From contig VBJR01000358.1 of the NCBI GenBank assembly GCA_005880175.1, positions 1-14,872 of the forward strand: a stretch of 14,872 nucleotides of DNA, written 5' to 3'. Below the pieces are notes generated by a model, which was not told where the DNA came from, made no database searches, and saw only the letters and a program-made list of their open reading frames with translations. This document shows positions 6,338-12,364 of the stretch, one piece after another; within the stretch, counting starts at the first letter, position 1; each line of letters starts with the position of its first letter. This DNA comes from Chloroflexota bacterium (GTDB lineage: Bacteria; Chloroflexota; Dormibacteria; Dormibacterales; Dormibacteraceae). The position numbers and the translations under genes were made by a program.

Positions 6338-7060
6338 ATGCGCATCCTGGGCGTTCGCGTCGACTGCGTCGACATGGCGGGCGCGGTAGACGTGGTCGCG
6401 GACCTGATCGCCGAGGGCGGCGGCCCCGCGCGCCTGGTCGCGACGGTCAACCCCGAGTTCGTGATGCGCGCGCGAGCCGACCAGCGGTTCGGCGAGGTGC
6501 TGGAGAGCGCGACCCTCTGCCTGGCGGACGGCATCGGCGTCGTCTGGGCGATGCGGCGCCAGGGGTGCCCGCAGTACGAACGGGTGCCGGGGAGCGACCT
6601 CGTGCCGCGCCTGGCCGCCCTGTGCGCGAGGCGGGGCTGGCGGCCGTTCCTGCTCGGGTCGCGGCCCGGCGTCGCCGAGGAGGCGGCCCAGCGGCTGGAG
6701 GCGGACAACCCGGGCCTGGTGGTGGCCGGCACGTATTCGGGCTCGCCCCGGCCGGAGGACGACGAGGAGGCGCTGTGCCGCATCGCGGCCGCGCGGCCGG
6801 ACGTCCTGCTGGTCGCGTACGGCGCGCCTCACCAGGAGCTGTGGATCGCGCGCAACCGCGGCCGCCTGGACGTGCCGGTGGCGATGGGCGTGGGGGGGAC
6901 GTTCGACTTCCTGGCGGGCCGCGTCCGGCGCGCCCCGCTCTGGATGCGCCGCTCGCACCTGGAGTGGCTGTGGCGCCTGGCGCTGCAGCCGGCCCGCGCC
7001 CGGCGGATGGCGGTGCTGCCGCTCTACGCGCTCGCGGTGCTCCGCGGGATGAACCACTGA
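6338..7060 (+). CDS. WecG/TagA/CpsF-family glycosyltransferase (GT26)
   Basis: The 240-residue product matches family GT26, cytoplasmic membrane-associated enzymes that add the second sugar (for example N-acetylmannosaminyl or a uronic acid) to a polyprenyl-diphosphate-linked primer in teichoic acid, enterobacterial common antigen or capsule synthesis. Diagnostic stretches are TVNPEFVMRA (Asn38), LADGIGVVWA (Asp64 at the catalytic position), the glycine-containing FLLGSRPGVAEEA, AYGAPHQELWI (Gln166), GVGGTFDFLAG and RAPLWMRRSHLEWLWRL, in the usual order and at normal length. ATG 6338 is chosen over earlier in-frame codons because it has GGAGG five bases upstream and begins the conserved N-terminus. 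It stands among other glycosyltransferase genes, consistent with a surface glycan locus. Exact sugar is not predictable. Confidence 0.93.
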   Translation: MRILGVRVDCVDMAGAVDVVADLIAEGGGPARLVATVNPEFVMRARADQRFGEVLESATLCLADGIGVVWAMRRQGCPQYERVPGSDLVPRLAALCARRGWRPFLLGSRPGVAEEAAQRLEADNPGLVVAGTYSGSPRPEDDEEALCRIAAARPDVLLVAYGAPHQELWIARNRGRLDVPVAMGVGGTFDFLAGRVRRAPLWMRRSHLEWLWRLALQPARARRMAVLPLYALAVLRGMNH

Positions 7061-7084
7061 GGCGCTCTCTCAGCGTCGTCTCAG

Positions 7085-7100
7085 CCGATCGGCTTAGGAT
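7085..7100 (+). promoter_or_regulatory. Palindrome CCGATCGG plus -10-like TAGGAT of a leaderless promoter
   Basis: CCGATCGG (7085-7092) is followed by TAGGAT (7095-7100), which ends 8 bases before the GTG at 7109. No Shine-Dalgarno sequence lies in between, so the transcript would start at or beside the start codon. The 48-bp gap after the WecG-type gene leaves room for an independent promoter. Confidence 0.45.
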
Positions 7101-7108
7101 TGCCCCGC

Positions 7109-7807
7109 GTGGACCTCAGCGTTGTCGTGCCCTGCTTCAACGAGGAGTCCAGGCTGCCGAGCTCGCTGGCCGCGGCCCAGGCGTACCTGGAGGGGACCGG
7201 GCGCGCGTACGAGCTGATCCTGGTCGACGACGGCAGCCGCGACTGCACGCCCCGGCTGATCCACGACGCGGAGCGCGCCAACCCCCAGGTCTGCGGGATC
7301 TCCCTGCCGGAGAACCGGGGCAAGGGCCGGGCGCTGGCCGCGGGCGTGCTGGCGAGCCGCGGGGAGCTGGTCCTGCTCAGCGACGCCGACTTCTCGGCCC
7401 CGATCGAGGAGCTGCCGAAGCTGGAGGCCGCGATCGCCGCGGGCGCCGCGGTGGCGATCGGCTCGCGGGCCAAGCGCGGCGCGCGCGAGGTGGACCAGCC
7501 GCTGCACCGGCGCGCGATGGGCAAGGGGTTCAACCTGGTCGTCCAGGCGCTGCTGCTGCCCGGCCTCTGGGACACGCAGTGTGGGTTCAAGCTCTTCCGT
7601 GGCCAGGTCGCCCGAGACCTCTTCGGGCGGATGCGCACCGACGGGTTCGCGTACGACGTCGAGGTGCTGTACCTGGCCCGGCGTTCGGGTTGGGAGGTGA
7701 GCGAGGTGCCGGTTCGATGGATCAACTCCGCCAGCAGCCGTGTGCACGCCGTGCGGCACTCCAGTGAGATGCTGAGGGACGTGGTGCGCATCCGGTGGAG
7801 CCGGTGA
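7109..7807 (+). CDS. GT2 polyprenyl/dolichyl-phosphate glucosyltransferase-like (ALG5-like)
   Basis: The 232-residue product begins VDLSVVVPCFNEESRL and has LILVDDGSRDCTP (Asp40, Asp41), ENRGKGRALAAGVL, the metal-binding SDADFSAP (Asp92, Asp94), GSRAKRGA and DTQCGFKLFR (155-164), the signature of dolichyl-phosphate beta-glucosyltransferase-type GT2 enzymes. These transfer a sugar from a nucleotide donor to a polyprenyl phosphate at the inner face of the membrane, making a lipid-linked donor for extracytoplasmic glycosylation. No transmembrane segment is evident. GTG 7109 is chosen from the conserved N-terminus and the -10-like TAGGAT 8 bases upstream. Its TGA overlaps the GTG of the DPM1-like gene, so both are expressed together. 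Sugar identity (glucose or other) is inferred from family only. Confidence 0.9.
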   Translation: MDLSVVVPCFNEESRLPSSLAAAQAYLEGTGRAYELILVDDGSRDCTPRLIHDAERANPQVCGISLPENRGKGRALAAGVLASRGELVLLSDADFSAPIEELPKLEAAIAAGAAVAIGSRAKRGAREVDQPLHRRAMGKGFNLVVQALLLPGLWDTQCGFKLFRGQVARDLFGRMRTDGFAYDVEVLYLARRSGWEVSEVPVRWINSASSRVHAVRHSSEMLRDVVRIRWSR

Positions 7808-8556
7808 GCCAGGCCGCGATCTTGCCGGACGCGACCTGGGTGCCGGAGCAGGGTTCGTCGAGCACGCTCGTCGTGCTGCCGACCTACAACGAGCGGGAGA
7901 ACCTGGAGCGGGCCGTGCGGGCCGTGCGCGAGGTCGGCTACGACGTGCTGGTGGTTGACGACAGCTCGCCCGACGGCACGGCGGACCTGGCCGTCCGCAT
8001 GGCCGAGACGGACCCCGGCGTCCACCTGATGGTGCGGCCGGGCAAGCTCGGCCTCGGCTCAGCGTACGTCGAGGGCTTCCGCTGCGGGCTGGCGCAGGGC
8101 TACGAGTACCTGGTCGAGATGGACGCCGACGGGTCGCACCGTCCCGAGTACCTGGCGGACATCGTCGAGACCGCCCAGCGGACCCGGGCGCTGGTGCTCG
8201 GCTCCCGGTACATCCGGGGCGGGTCCGTGTCGGGCTGGGGCTGGAACCGCAAGCTGCTGTCGGCCTGCGCCAACGTGTACTGCCGGGCCCTGCTCGGCCT
8301 CCACGTGCGCGACGCCACGACCGGCTACCGGTGCTACCCGCGGAGCGTGCTGGAGGCGATCGGGCTGGACCGGATCATGTCCCAGGGCTACTCGTTCCAG
8401 ATCGAGATGGTGTACCGCTGCGTCCGCCAGGGCTTCGTGGTGCACGAGGTGCCGATCCACTTCGAGGACCGGGTCGCGGGCCGCTCGAAGGTCTCCGAGG
8501 GCGAGGTCCGCAAGGCGCTGCTGGCGGTGCTGATGCTCCGCCTCCGGGGCGTTTAG
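7804..8556 (+). CDS. Polyprenol monophosphomannose synthase-like GT2 (DPM1-like)
   Basis: The 250-residue product carries the DPM1 series: VVLPTYNERENLE (23-35), LVVDDSSPDGTADLA (49-63), GKLGLGSAYVEGF (80-92), EMDADGSHRPEYL (105-117), GSRYIRGGSV, DATTGYRCY (170-178) and EDRVAGRSKVS (221-231). Such enzymes make mannosyl-phosphoryl-polyprenol from GDP-mannose, a donor for GT-C enzymes outside the membrane. It is the soluble single-domain form, without C-terminal membrane helices. GTG 7804, which overlaps the preceding stop as GTGA, is preferred to the in-frame GTG at 7795 because the same coupling is seen at several junctions here. It converges on the membrane protein gene, with stop codons overlapping by 4 bases. 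Confidence 0.93.
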   Translation: MSQAAILPDATWVPEQGSSSTLVVLPTYNERENLERAVRAVREVGYDVLVVDDSSPDGTADLAVRMAETDPGVHLMVRPGKLGLGSAYVEGFRCGLAQGYEYLVEMDADGSHRPEYLADIVETAQRTRALVLGSRYIRGGSVSGWGWNRKLLSACANVYCRALLGLHVRDATTGYRCYPRSVLEAIGLDRIMSQGYSFQIEMVYRCVRQGFVVHEVPIHFEDRVAGRSKVSEGEVRKALLAVLMLRLRGV

Positions 8557-10052
8557 CCGCCCCCCGCGCGCACGTACACGACGGCGGTCGCGTCCCGGTA
8601 CGCGAGCCGCCACCCGGGGTCCGTCGCGAGCACGACGTCCAGCGCCGAGCCGCGGTCGAACACCACGTAGTCCACGCGGTCCTCGTCGAGGATCCGCCGC
8701 CAGTCGGGGCCCAGCGTGGCCACCTCGCGGTAGCGCAGGAGCTGCGCGTCGCCCATCAGGACGCCCTCGCTCAGGATGTAGACGCGCCGTTCGGGATCGG
8801 GGAAGAACCGGTCGGCCAGGTAGCCGCCCCACGCGTACTCGTTGAACATCCGCGTCCCGGTATCCGGGTGGGCGGCCAGCCAGTTCGCGGCGCCGACCGG
8901 CACCGCCTGGGCGGTCAGGGCCGGCTGCCGGGCCAGCTCGCCGGCGGTCCGCGTGACGATCACGGCCGCCACCGCGAGCAGCGTGACGGCGCCGAGCACG
9001 GGCGCCCAGCGGGGCGGGGCGGGCCGCGGCCGGGCGGGCAGGCGGCGCCAGACGCCGGACCAGGAGGCGGCCAGGACCGGCGTGGCGGCGGCGACGAAGA
9101 TGGCGACGTTCCGCACCGACTCCAGCGCCAGCGCCAGGCCGGCCAGCGCCACGAGCACGTCGAACGCCGGCGGCCGGTGGAGGGCGAGGCCCACCACCAG
9201 CAGCAGGACCATCACCTCGAACGCCCGCAGGTCCACCAGGTGGAAGTTGGGCGACGCCCACTCGGCGATCACGCTCTGCTGGACGGCGCTGCCCAGCGTC
9301 TGGAACGGGTACGCGTAGATCGCGAGGCCGTTGGGGTTGATCCCGACGGCGATGGCCGAGAGCACCGCCACCAGCGCCAGGCGGCGGAGCGTGGACAGGC
9401 GTCTATCGGGCGCCAGCCAGGGGGTCGCCGCCATCGCGAGCCCGAGGAACAGGAAGGCCAGCGGCCAGCCGCCGTGCAGGTTGCTCCACAGCACCATCAC
9501 CGCGGGGAGCCACAGGATCGCCCGGTCGCCGTCGTCCAGGCAGCGCCGGAGCCACAGCAGCTCGAGGGCGACCAGCGTGAACGTGACCGTCTGGGGGCGG
9601 GCGCCCCAGATCGGCGCGCCGGCCAGGGCGCCCAGCGCCAGGGCCAGTCCGGTGACGACGTACGGCTGGCTCCGCGGCCGGCAGGCGGCCAGGACCAGCA
9701 GCAGGCCGAGCCACGTGACCACCCCGCCGGCGACGCTGACGCCGGCCAGCCCGAGGTGCGACTGGACGAACCAGAGGAACAGTTCGCTGAGATACTCGTG
9801 ATCTACCCAGTGGTGAGAGGGGACGGTGTACGTGAACAGGTCGTGCACGGGCAGGCGGCCGTGTTCGACGATCCAGCGGCCCGTGGCGACGTGCAGCCAG
9901 AGGTCCGTGTCGGTGACCGGGCGGACGACGAGCGCGATGCTCGTCACGAGCACCGAGCCAAGGAGTATCGTTCGAGGCCCGAAGGAGGTCCGGTCGAGCG
10001 CCCGGTGTACCGCTCCCGCACGAGCGCGTACGGGCGCCGGGTACCCGATCAC
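8553..10052 (-). CDS. Large polytopic membrane protein, GT-C-glycosyltransferase-like
   Basis: The 499-residue product has about ten hydrophobic segments, starting near residues 28-45, and a soluble C-terminal region from about 385 onward. Just after the first segment comes TDTDLWLHVATGRWIVEHG (47-65), then HDLFTYT and WVDHEYLSELFLWF: an acidic pair (Asp48, Asp50) in the first external loop is the layout of GT-C glycosyltransferases that use polyprenyl-phosphate sugars. The C-terminal part contains NEYAWGGYLADRFFPD and VDYVVFDRGS, typical of a family of uncharacterised bacterial membrane proteins. The start GTG 10052 has a weak GGAAAAG upstream; a later start before the first membrane segment is possible. 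The neighbouring ALG5-like and DPM1-like genes could supply its lipid-linked donor. The enzymatic role is inferred, not proven. Confidence 0.75.
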   Translation of the reverse strand: MIGYPAPVRARAGAVHRALDRTSFGPRTILLGSVLVTSIALVVRPVTDTDLWLHVATGRWIVEHGRLPVHDLFTYTVPSHHWVDHEYLSELFLWFVQSHLGLAGVSVAGGVVTWLGLLLVLAACRPRSQPYVVTGLALALGALAGAPIWGARPQTVTFTLVALELLWLRRCLDDGDRAILWLPAVMVLWSNLHGGWPLAFLFLGLAMAATPWLAPDRRLSTLRRLALVAVLSAIAVGINPNGLAIYAYPFQTLGSAVQQSVIAEWASPNFHLVDLRAFEVMVLLLVVGLALHRPPAFDVLVALAGLALALESVRNVAIFVAAATPVLAASWSGVWRRLPARPRPAPPRWAPVLGAVTLLAVAAVIVTRTAGELARQPALTAQAVPVGAANWLAAHPDTGTRMFNEYAWGGYLADRFFPDPERRVYILSEGVLMGDAQLLRYREVATLGPDWRRILDEDRVDYVVFDRGSALDVVLATDPGWRLAYRDATAVVYVRAGGG

Positions 10053-10094
10053 CGCTTTTCCGTGCCCGACATCAGGGAGGAGGTTGAACGAGGC

Positions 10095-10271
10095 GTGCTC
10101 AGCATCTACGTGCGACTCCGAGGGCTGCTGGCCCGGAAGGACGGGCAGGGCCTGGTCGAATACGCCCTGATCCTAGTCCTGGTCGCCATCGTGGTCATCG
10201 GCGTGTTGACGACCATGGGACAGAAGATCCAGGCGGCGTTCAACGACATCGTGGGCCACCTGGGTGGTTGA
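10095..10271 (+). CDS. Flp/Fap-type pilin precursor 1
   Basis: This 58-residue class III prepilin has a 17-residue leader ending RKDG, a cleavage site G|QGLVEYALIL with Glu at position +5 as required by TadV-type prepilin peptidases, one hydrophobic helix (LVLVAIVVIGVL) and a short tail KIQAAFNDIVGHLGG. The mature protein would be 41 residues. Flp pilins assemble into Tad pili used for adhesion. GTG 10095 is chosen because of a strong Shine-Dalgarno GGGAGGAGG (10075-10083) 11 bases upstream; no other in-frame start is suitable. It is first of three tandem pilin genes, and the second gene overlaps its end. No Tad secretion genes occur in the window. Confidence 0.88.
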   Translation: MLSIYVRLRGLLARKDGQGLVEYALILVLVAIVVIGVLTTMGQKIQAAFNDIVGHLGG

Positions 10272-10464
10272 CGCCGTGCGCGAGCGCGCGTGGTCCCTGT
10301 GGTTCTGGTTCGCCGCGCGGCGGACGCGCCAGCGCGGTCAGGGACTGGTCGAGTACGCGCTGATCCTGGTGCTGGTCGCGATCGTCGTCATCGGCGTGCT
10401 GACCACCATGGGTACCAAGATCCAGGCGGCGTTCCAGGACATCGTCAACAAGCTCGGCGGGTGA
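10264..10464 (+). CDS. Flp/Fap-type pilin precursor 2
   Basis: This 66-residue prepilin has a longer leader of 25 residues containing LWFWFAARR and ending TRQRG, then G|QGLVEYALIL, the same hydrophobic core as pilin 1 (VLVAIVVIGVLTTMG) and the tail KIQAAFQDIVNKLGG. The mature 41 residues differ from pilin 1 at only a handful of positions, while the DNA differs mostly at third codon positions, so the duplication is old and both copies are under protein-level selection. GTG 10264 overlaps the stop of pilin 1 by 8 bases; GTG 10276 is an alternative start. No distinct ribosome binding site is seen, so it is likely coupled to pilin 1. Confidence 0.87.
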   Translation: MVDAVRERAWSLWFWFAARRTRQRGQGLVEYALILVLVAIVVIGVLTTMGTKIQAAFQDIVNKLGG

Positions 10465-10475
10465 GCTGAGCCGGC

Positions 10476-10625
10476 ATGCCATCGCGTCAGCGGGGCCAGG
10501 GCCTGGTCGAGTACGCGCTGATCCTGGCCCTGGTCGTCATCGTCGTCGTGGTCGTCCTGGCGCTGATGGGCCAGCAGATCAAGAACTCGTTCCAGGACGT
10601 CGTGAACACGCTCCAGGGACCGTAG
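10476..10625 (+). CDS. Flp/Fap-type pilin precursor 3 (49 residues)
   Basis: A short gene beginning at ATG 10476, 11 bp after pilin 2, encodes leader MPSRQRG (7 residues), the cleavage site G|QGLVEYALIL with Glu at +5, a valine-rich helix (ALVVIVVVVVLALMG) and tail QQIKNSFQDVVNTLQGP. The mature part is 42 residues, the same size as in pilins 1 and 2, but is more divergent, so it may be a minor pilin or a separate pilin type. The very short leader is unusual. It ends at TAG 10623-10625, 11 bp before the convergent hydrolase gene ends. Its short length means automated annotation could miss it. Confidence 0.85.
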   Translation: MPSRQRGQGLVEYALILALVVIVVVVVLALMGQQIKNSFQDVVNTLQGP

Positions 10626-10627
10626 GT

Positions 10628-10647
10628 CCGGCGGCCTCAGTCGCCGG
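10628..10647. terminator. Possible bidirectional terminator hairpin between pilins and hydrolase
   Basis: CCGGCG (10628-10633) and CGCCGG (10642-10647) form a 6-bp stem with an 8-base loop in the 11-bp convergent gap and the adjoining hydrolase stop. There is no T-tract, so this is only a position-supported guess; such short GC stems are common by chance at this base composition. Confidence 0.25.
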
Positions 10648-11383
10648 CCAGGAACTCCAGCGCGGCGTCCTTGAACTGCCGGGCCGGCACCGCCGTCATG
10701 TGGTCGCGCCCGGGGATGGCGACGAACCGGGCGCCGGGGACGCTCGCGGCCAGCTCGGGCGCGCCGCGCGCGATCTGGTCCCGCTCGCCGACGACGATCT
10801 CGATGGGCACCGGGACGGCGGCCAGCTCGGCGCCGGTCAGGGCCGGCTGCGGGCCGAGGATGCAGCAGGCCAGCGCCTCCAGGTCGTTGATCGGGCGGGC
10901 GGCGGCGAAGCGGTAGAACATCTCGGCGGCGGGGTCGTGGACGCTCTCGTCGCCCCGCATGCGCCGCGCGATCAGGTCGGCGCGGCTGCCGGCGGTCCAG
11001 TTGCCGAGGCCGCCGAGGACGGCCCGGCGGATGCGGTCGGGGTGTCCGACGACCGTGTCGAGGCCGATCCGGGCGCCCATCGAGTAGCCCAGGTAGTCTG
11101 CGTCGGCGATGTCCAGGTGGTCGAGCAGGCGCACGATGTCGGCGGCCATGATCCGGCGGTCGTAGGCGGCGGGGTCGTGCGGCTTCTCGGAGTGGCCGTG
11201 ACCGCGGCAGTCGAGGCCCAGCACCAGGCGGCCGGCGCGCGACAGGGTCTCCTGCCAGCGGCTGCCGACCCAGTTCAGCTCGTAGTCGCTGCAGTAGCCG
11301 TGCACGAGCACGATGGGGGGACCTTCGTCGGGGCCGGCGAGCGCGTAGTGGAGGCGAACGCCGTCGGAATCGAACTCGGGCAT
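10637..11383 (-). CDS. Alpha/beta-hydrolase fold protein
   Basis: The 248-residue product shows the alpha/beta-hydrolase plan: oxyanion region VLVHGYCSDYELNW (25-38), LDCRGHGHSEKP (57-68), nucleophile elbow GYSMGARIG with Ser101, acid in VGERD (Asp202 likely) and the catalytic His in GRDHMTAVP (His228). This gives a complete Ser-Asp-His triad, so it is probably an active esterase, lipase or related hydrolase in the cytoplasm; no signal peptide is present. ATG 11383 is chosen because it begins MPEFDSDGVRLHYALAG, the usual first strand, and lies 8 bases after a -10-like hexamer on the minus strand with no Shine-Dalgarno. It is divergent from the DUF192 gene with only 24 bp between start codons. 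Substrate unknown. Confidence 0.9.
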   Translation of the reverse strand: MPEFDSDGVRLHYALAGPDEGPPIVLVHGYCSDYELNWVGSRWQETLSRAGRLVLGLDCRGHGHSEKPHDPAAYDRRIMAADIVRLLDHLDIADADYLGYSMGARIGLDTVVGHPDRIRRAVLGGLGNWTAGSRADLIARRMRGDESVHDPAAEMFYRFAAARPINDLEALACCILGPQPALTGAELAAVPVPIEIVVGERDQIARGAPELAASVPGARFVAIPGRDHMTAVPARQFKDAALEFLAGD

Positions 11384-11407
11384 CCGCCCGTAGGGTAGGG
11401 GAAGCCG
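11384..11407. promoter_or_regulatory. 24-bp divergent gap with overlapping, oppositely oriented -10-like elements
   Basis: The heptamer TAGGGTA (11391-11397) reads as TAGGGT on the plus strand and TACCCT on the minus strand. The minus-strand hexamer ends 8 bases before the hydrolase ATG; the plus-strand one ends 11 bases before the DUF192 ATG, which also has AGGGGA as a possible ribosome binding site. This could be a single bidirectional promoter. Confidence 0.35.
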
Positions 11408-11776
11408 ATGTCCGACCGACCCCTCCGCCTGGTCCACCCGCGCAGCGGCCACGTGCTGGTCGAGCGGCTGGAGGTCCCCCGGACGTCGTTCGGCCGTGGC
11501 CTGGGCCTGATGTTCCGTCAGGACCTCCCGGCCGGCGAGGGCATGTGGATCACGCCCTGCAACAGCATCCACATGTTCTTCATGCGGTTCGCGATCGACG
11601 CGGTGTTCCTGGACAAGCGCCTGCGCGTGGTGCGGACCTACCCGGGCCTCCGCCCCTGGCGGGTGGTCCCGTTCGTGTTCCGGGCCCACAGCGTGGTGGA
11701 GCTGCCGGCGGGCGCGGTGGACGGCCTCCCCCTGGCCCGCGGGGAGCCGCTGTCGATCGAACCGGCCCCGCGGTGA
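11408..11776 (+). CDS. DUF192 family protein
   Basis: The 122-residue product matches DUF192: ERLEVPRTSFGRGLGLMFRQDLPAGEGMW has the family G-L-M-R core, followed by ITPCNSIHMFFMRFAIDAVFLD, RVVRTYPGLRPWRVVP and SVVELPAGAVD. DUF192 proteins are small beta-rich proteins of unknown biochemical function, often secreted or lipid-anchored; this one has no signal peptide, so it is predicted to be cytoplasmic. The length is typical. ATG 11408 begins the protein and has AGGGGA six bases upstream. A 66-bp composite repeat begins two bases after its stop codon. Confidence 0.9.
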   Translation: MSDRPLRLVHPRSGHVLVERLEVPRTSFGRGLGLMFRQDLPAGEGMWITPCNSIHMFFMRFAIDAVFLDKRLRVVRTYPGLRPWRVVPFVFRAHSVVELPAGAVDGLPLARGEPLSIEPAPR

Positions 11777-11778
11777 TG

Positions 11779-11844
11779 CGTCGAACTGCCGATACTTGCA
11801 CGTCTCCGGGGGTTGGGAGACGTTGAAGTATCGACACTTCAACG
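11779..11844. repeat. 66-bp composite palindromic repeat, copy A
   Basis: The element has three parts: a degenerate 24-mer (11779-11802), an 18-base spacer, and a near-perfect 24-bp palindrome (11821-11844) with arms CGTTGAAGT and ACTTCAACG and a single mismatched pair near the centre; GA and TC extend the arms outward. The first 24-mer is a diverged inverse of the second (AAGTATCG is shared on the opposite strand). Copy B at 12299-12364 has the same three-part layout with the same 24-18-24 spacing. It starts two bases after the DUF192 stop codon. Confidence 0.7.
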
Positions 11845-11862
11845 TCATGGTCTTGCGCGCCT

Positions 11863-11888
11863 AACCCGTCTACCTCGCTTAACGGGTT
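11863..11888. repeat. Inverted repeat ahead of the AbiEi-like relic
   Basis: AACCCGT (11863-11869) and ACGGGTT (11882-11888) form 7-bp perfect arms around 12 bases, in the leader between repeat copy A and the relic. It could be a regulator site or a hairpin in the leader. No further support. Confidence 0.3.
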
Positions 11889-11926
11889 GGGTGGACGTAC
11901 CGGCCGCCCTGCCGCACCGTGAGGCC

Positions 11927-12304
11927 ATGCCGCGCCGCCCTCGCGTACCTGAAGACCTGACCCGCGGACCGTTCACCGTGGACGACGCGCAGCGCGCCGG
12001 GCTCAGCCGGCGGCAGCTGCAGAGCGCGTGCTGGAAGCGCATCGCTTCGGGCCTGTACGTCTGGGTGGAGATCGCCCAGGATCCTCTCTGCGTGCTCGCG
12101 GCGCTCCACCTCCGCCTCCCGGCGGAGGCGGTGTTCTCCGAGCGGACTGCCCGCTGGCTGCACGGGCTCGACCTGGAGCCGTGCCAGCCGGCCCAGGCCA
12201 CCGTGCCTCCCGGGCACAGCCTCTCGGCGCGGGCGGAAGTCTCGGTTCGCCGCGGAGGCGCTGGTCGACCACGTGCGCGCCGCACTCGGGCCAGGAAAGG
12301 TTGA
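11927..12304 (+). pseudogene. AbiEi-like/DUF559-type gene relic with probable internal deletion
   Basis: Residues 1-109 resemble the N-terminal part of a large actinobacterial and chloroflexal family with an AbiEi-type winged-helix region followed by a DUF559 (Vsr-like) nuclease domain: [68 protein letters not shown] and SVRR. Full-length members are about 280-320 residues; this frame ends after 125. The last residues ([16 protein letters not shown]) look like shifted coding. In the +1 frame, bases 12243-12300 read [18 protein letters not shown], which resembles the C-terminal helix of the DUF559 domain. The likely history is an internal deletion that joined the N-terminal part out of frame to the final 20 residues. 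The TGA 12302-12304 lies inside repeat copy B. Both ends are flanked by 66-bp repeats. Confidence 0.6.
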
Positions 12305-12364
12305 AATGTCGACACCAGCACGCCTCCGCTCGGTCTGAGACGTTGAAATGTCGACAGTTCAACG
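12299..12364. repeat. 66-bp composite palindromic repeat, copy B, overlapping the comF start
   Basis: A 24-mer with GTTGAAATGTCGACA (12299-12322), an 18-base spacer, and a 24-bp palindrome (12341-12364) with arms CGTTGAA and TTCAACG centred on GTCGAC and with one mismatched pair. Within this copy GTTGAAATGTCGACA occurs twice as an exact direct repeat. Layout and spacing equal copy A, and the spacers share CTCCG near the left and GAGA or GGAGA at the right. It supplies the stop of the upstream relic and the ATG of comF. Confidence 0.7.

Noticed and set aside
9826..10170. A plus-strand open frame of 114 codons overlapping the start of the membrane protein
   Set aside because: Antisense to the conserved N-terminus of the membrane protein and out of frame with pilin 1; no recognisable protein features.
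11779..12364. Integron attC sites flanking a gene cassette
   Set aside because: Position after gene stops and size are suggestive, but the palindrome arms do not fit the RYYYAAC and GTTRRRY core sites and no integrase is present.
11779..12364. A CRISPR array
   Set aside because: Only short palindromic units in two pairs with 18-base spacers that resemble each other, and no cas genes.
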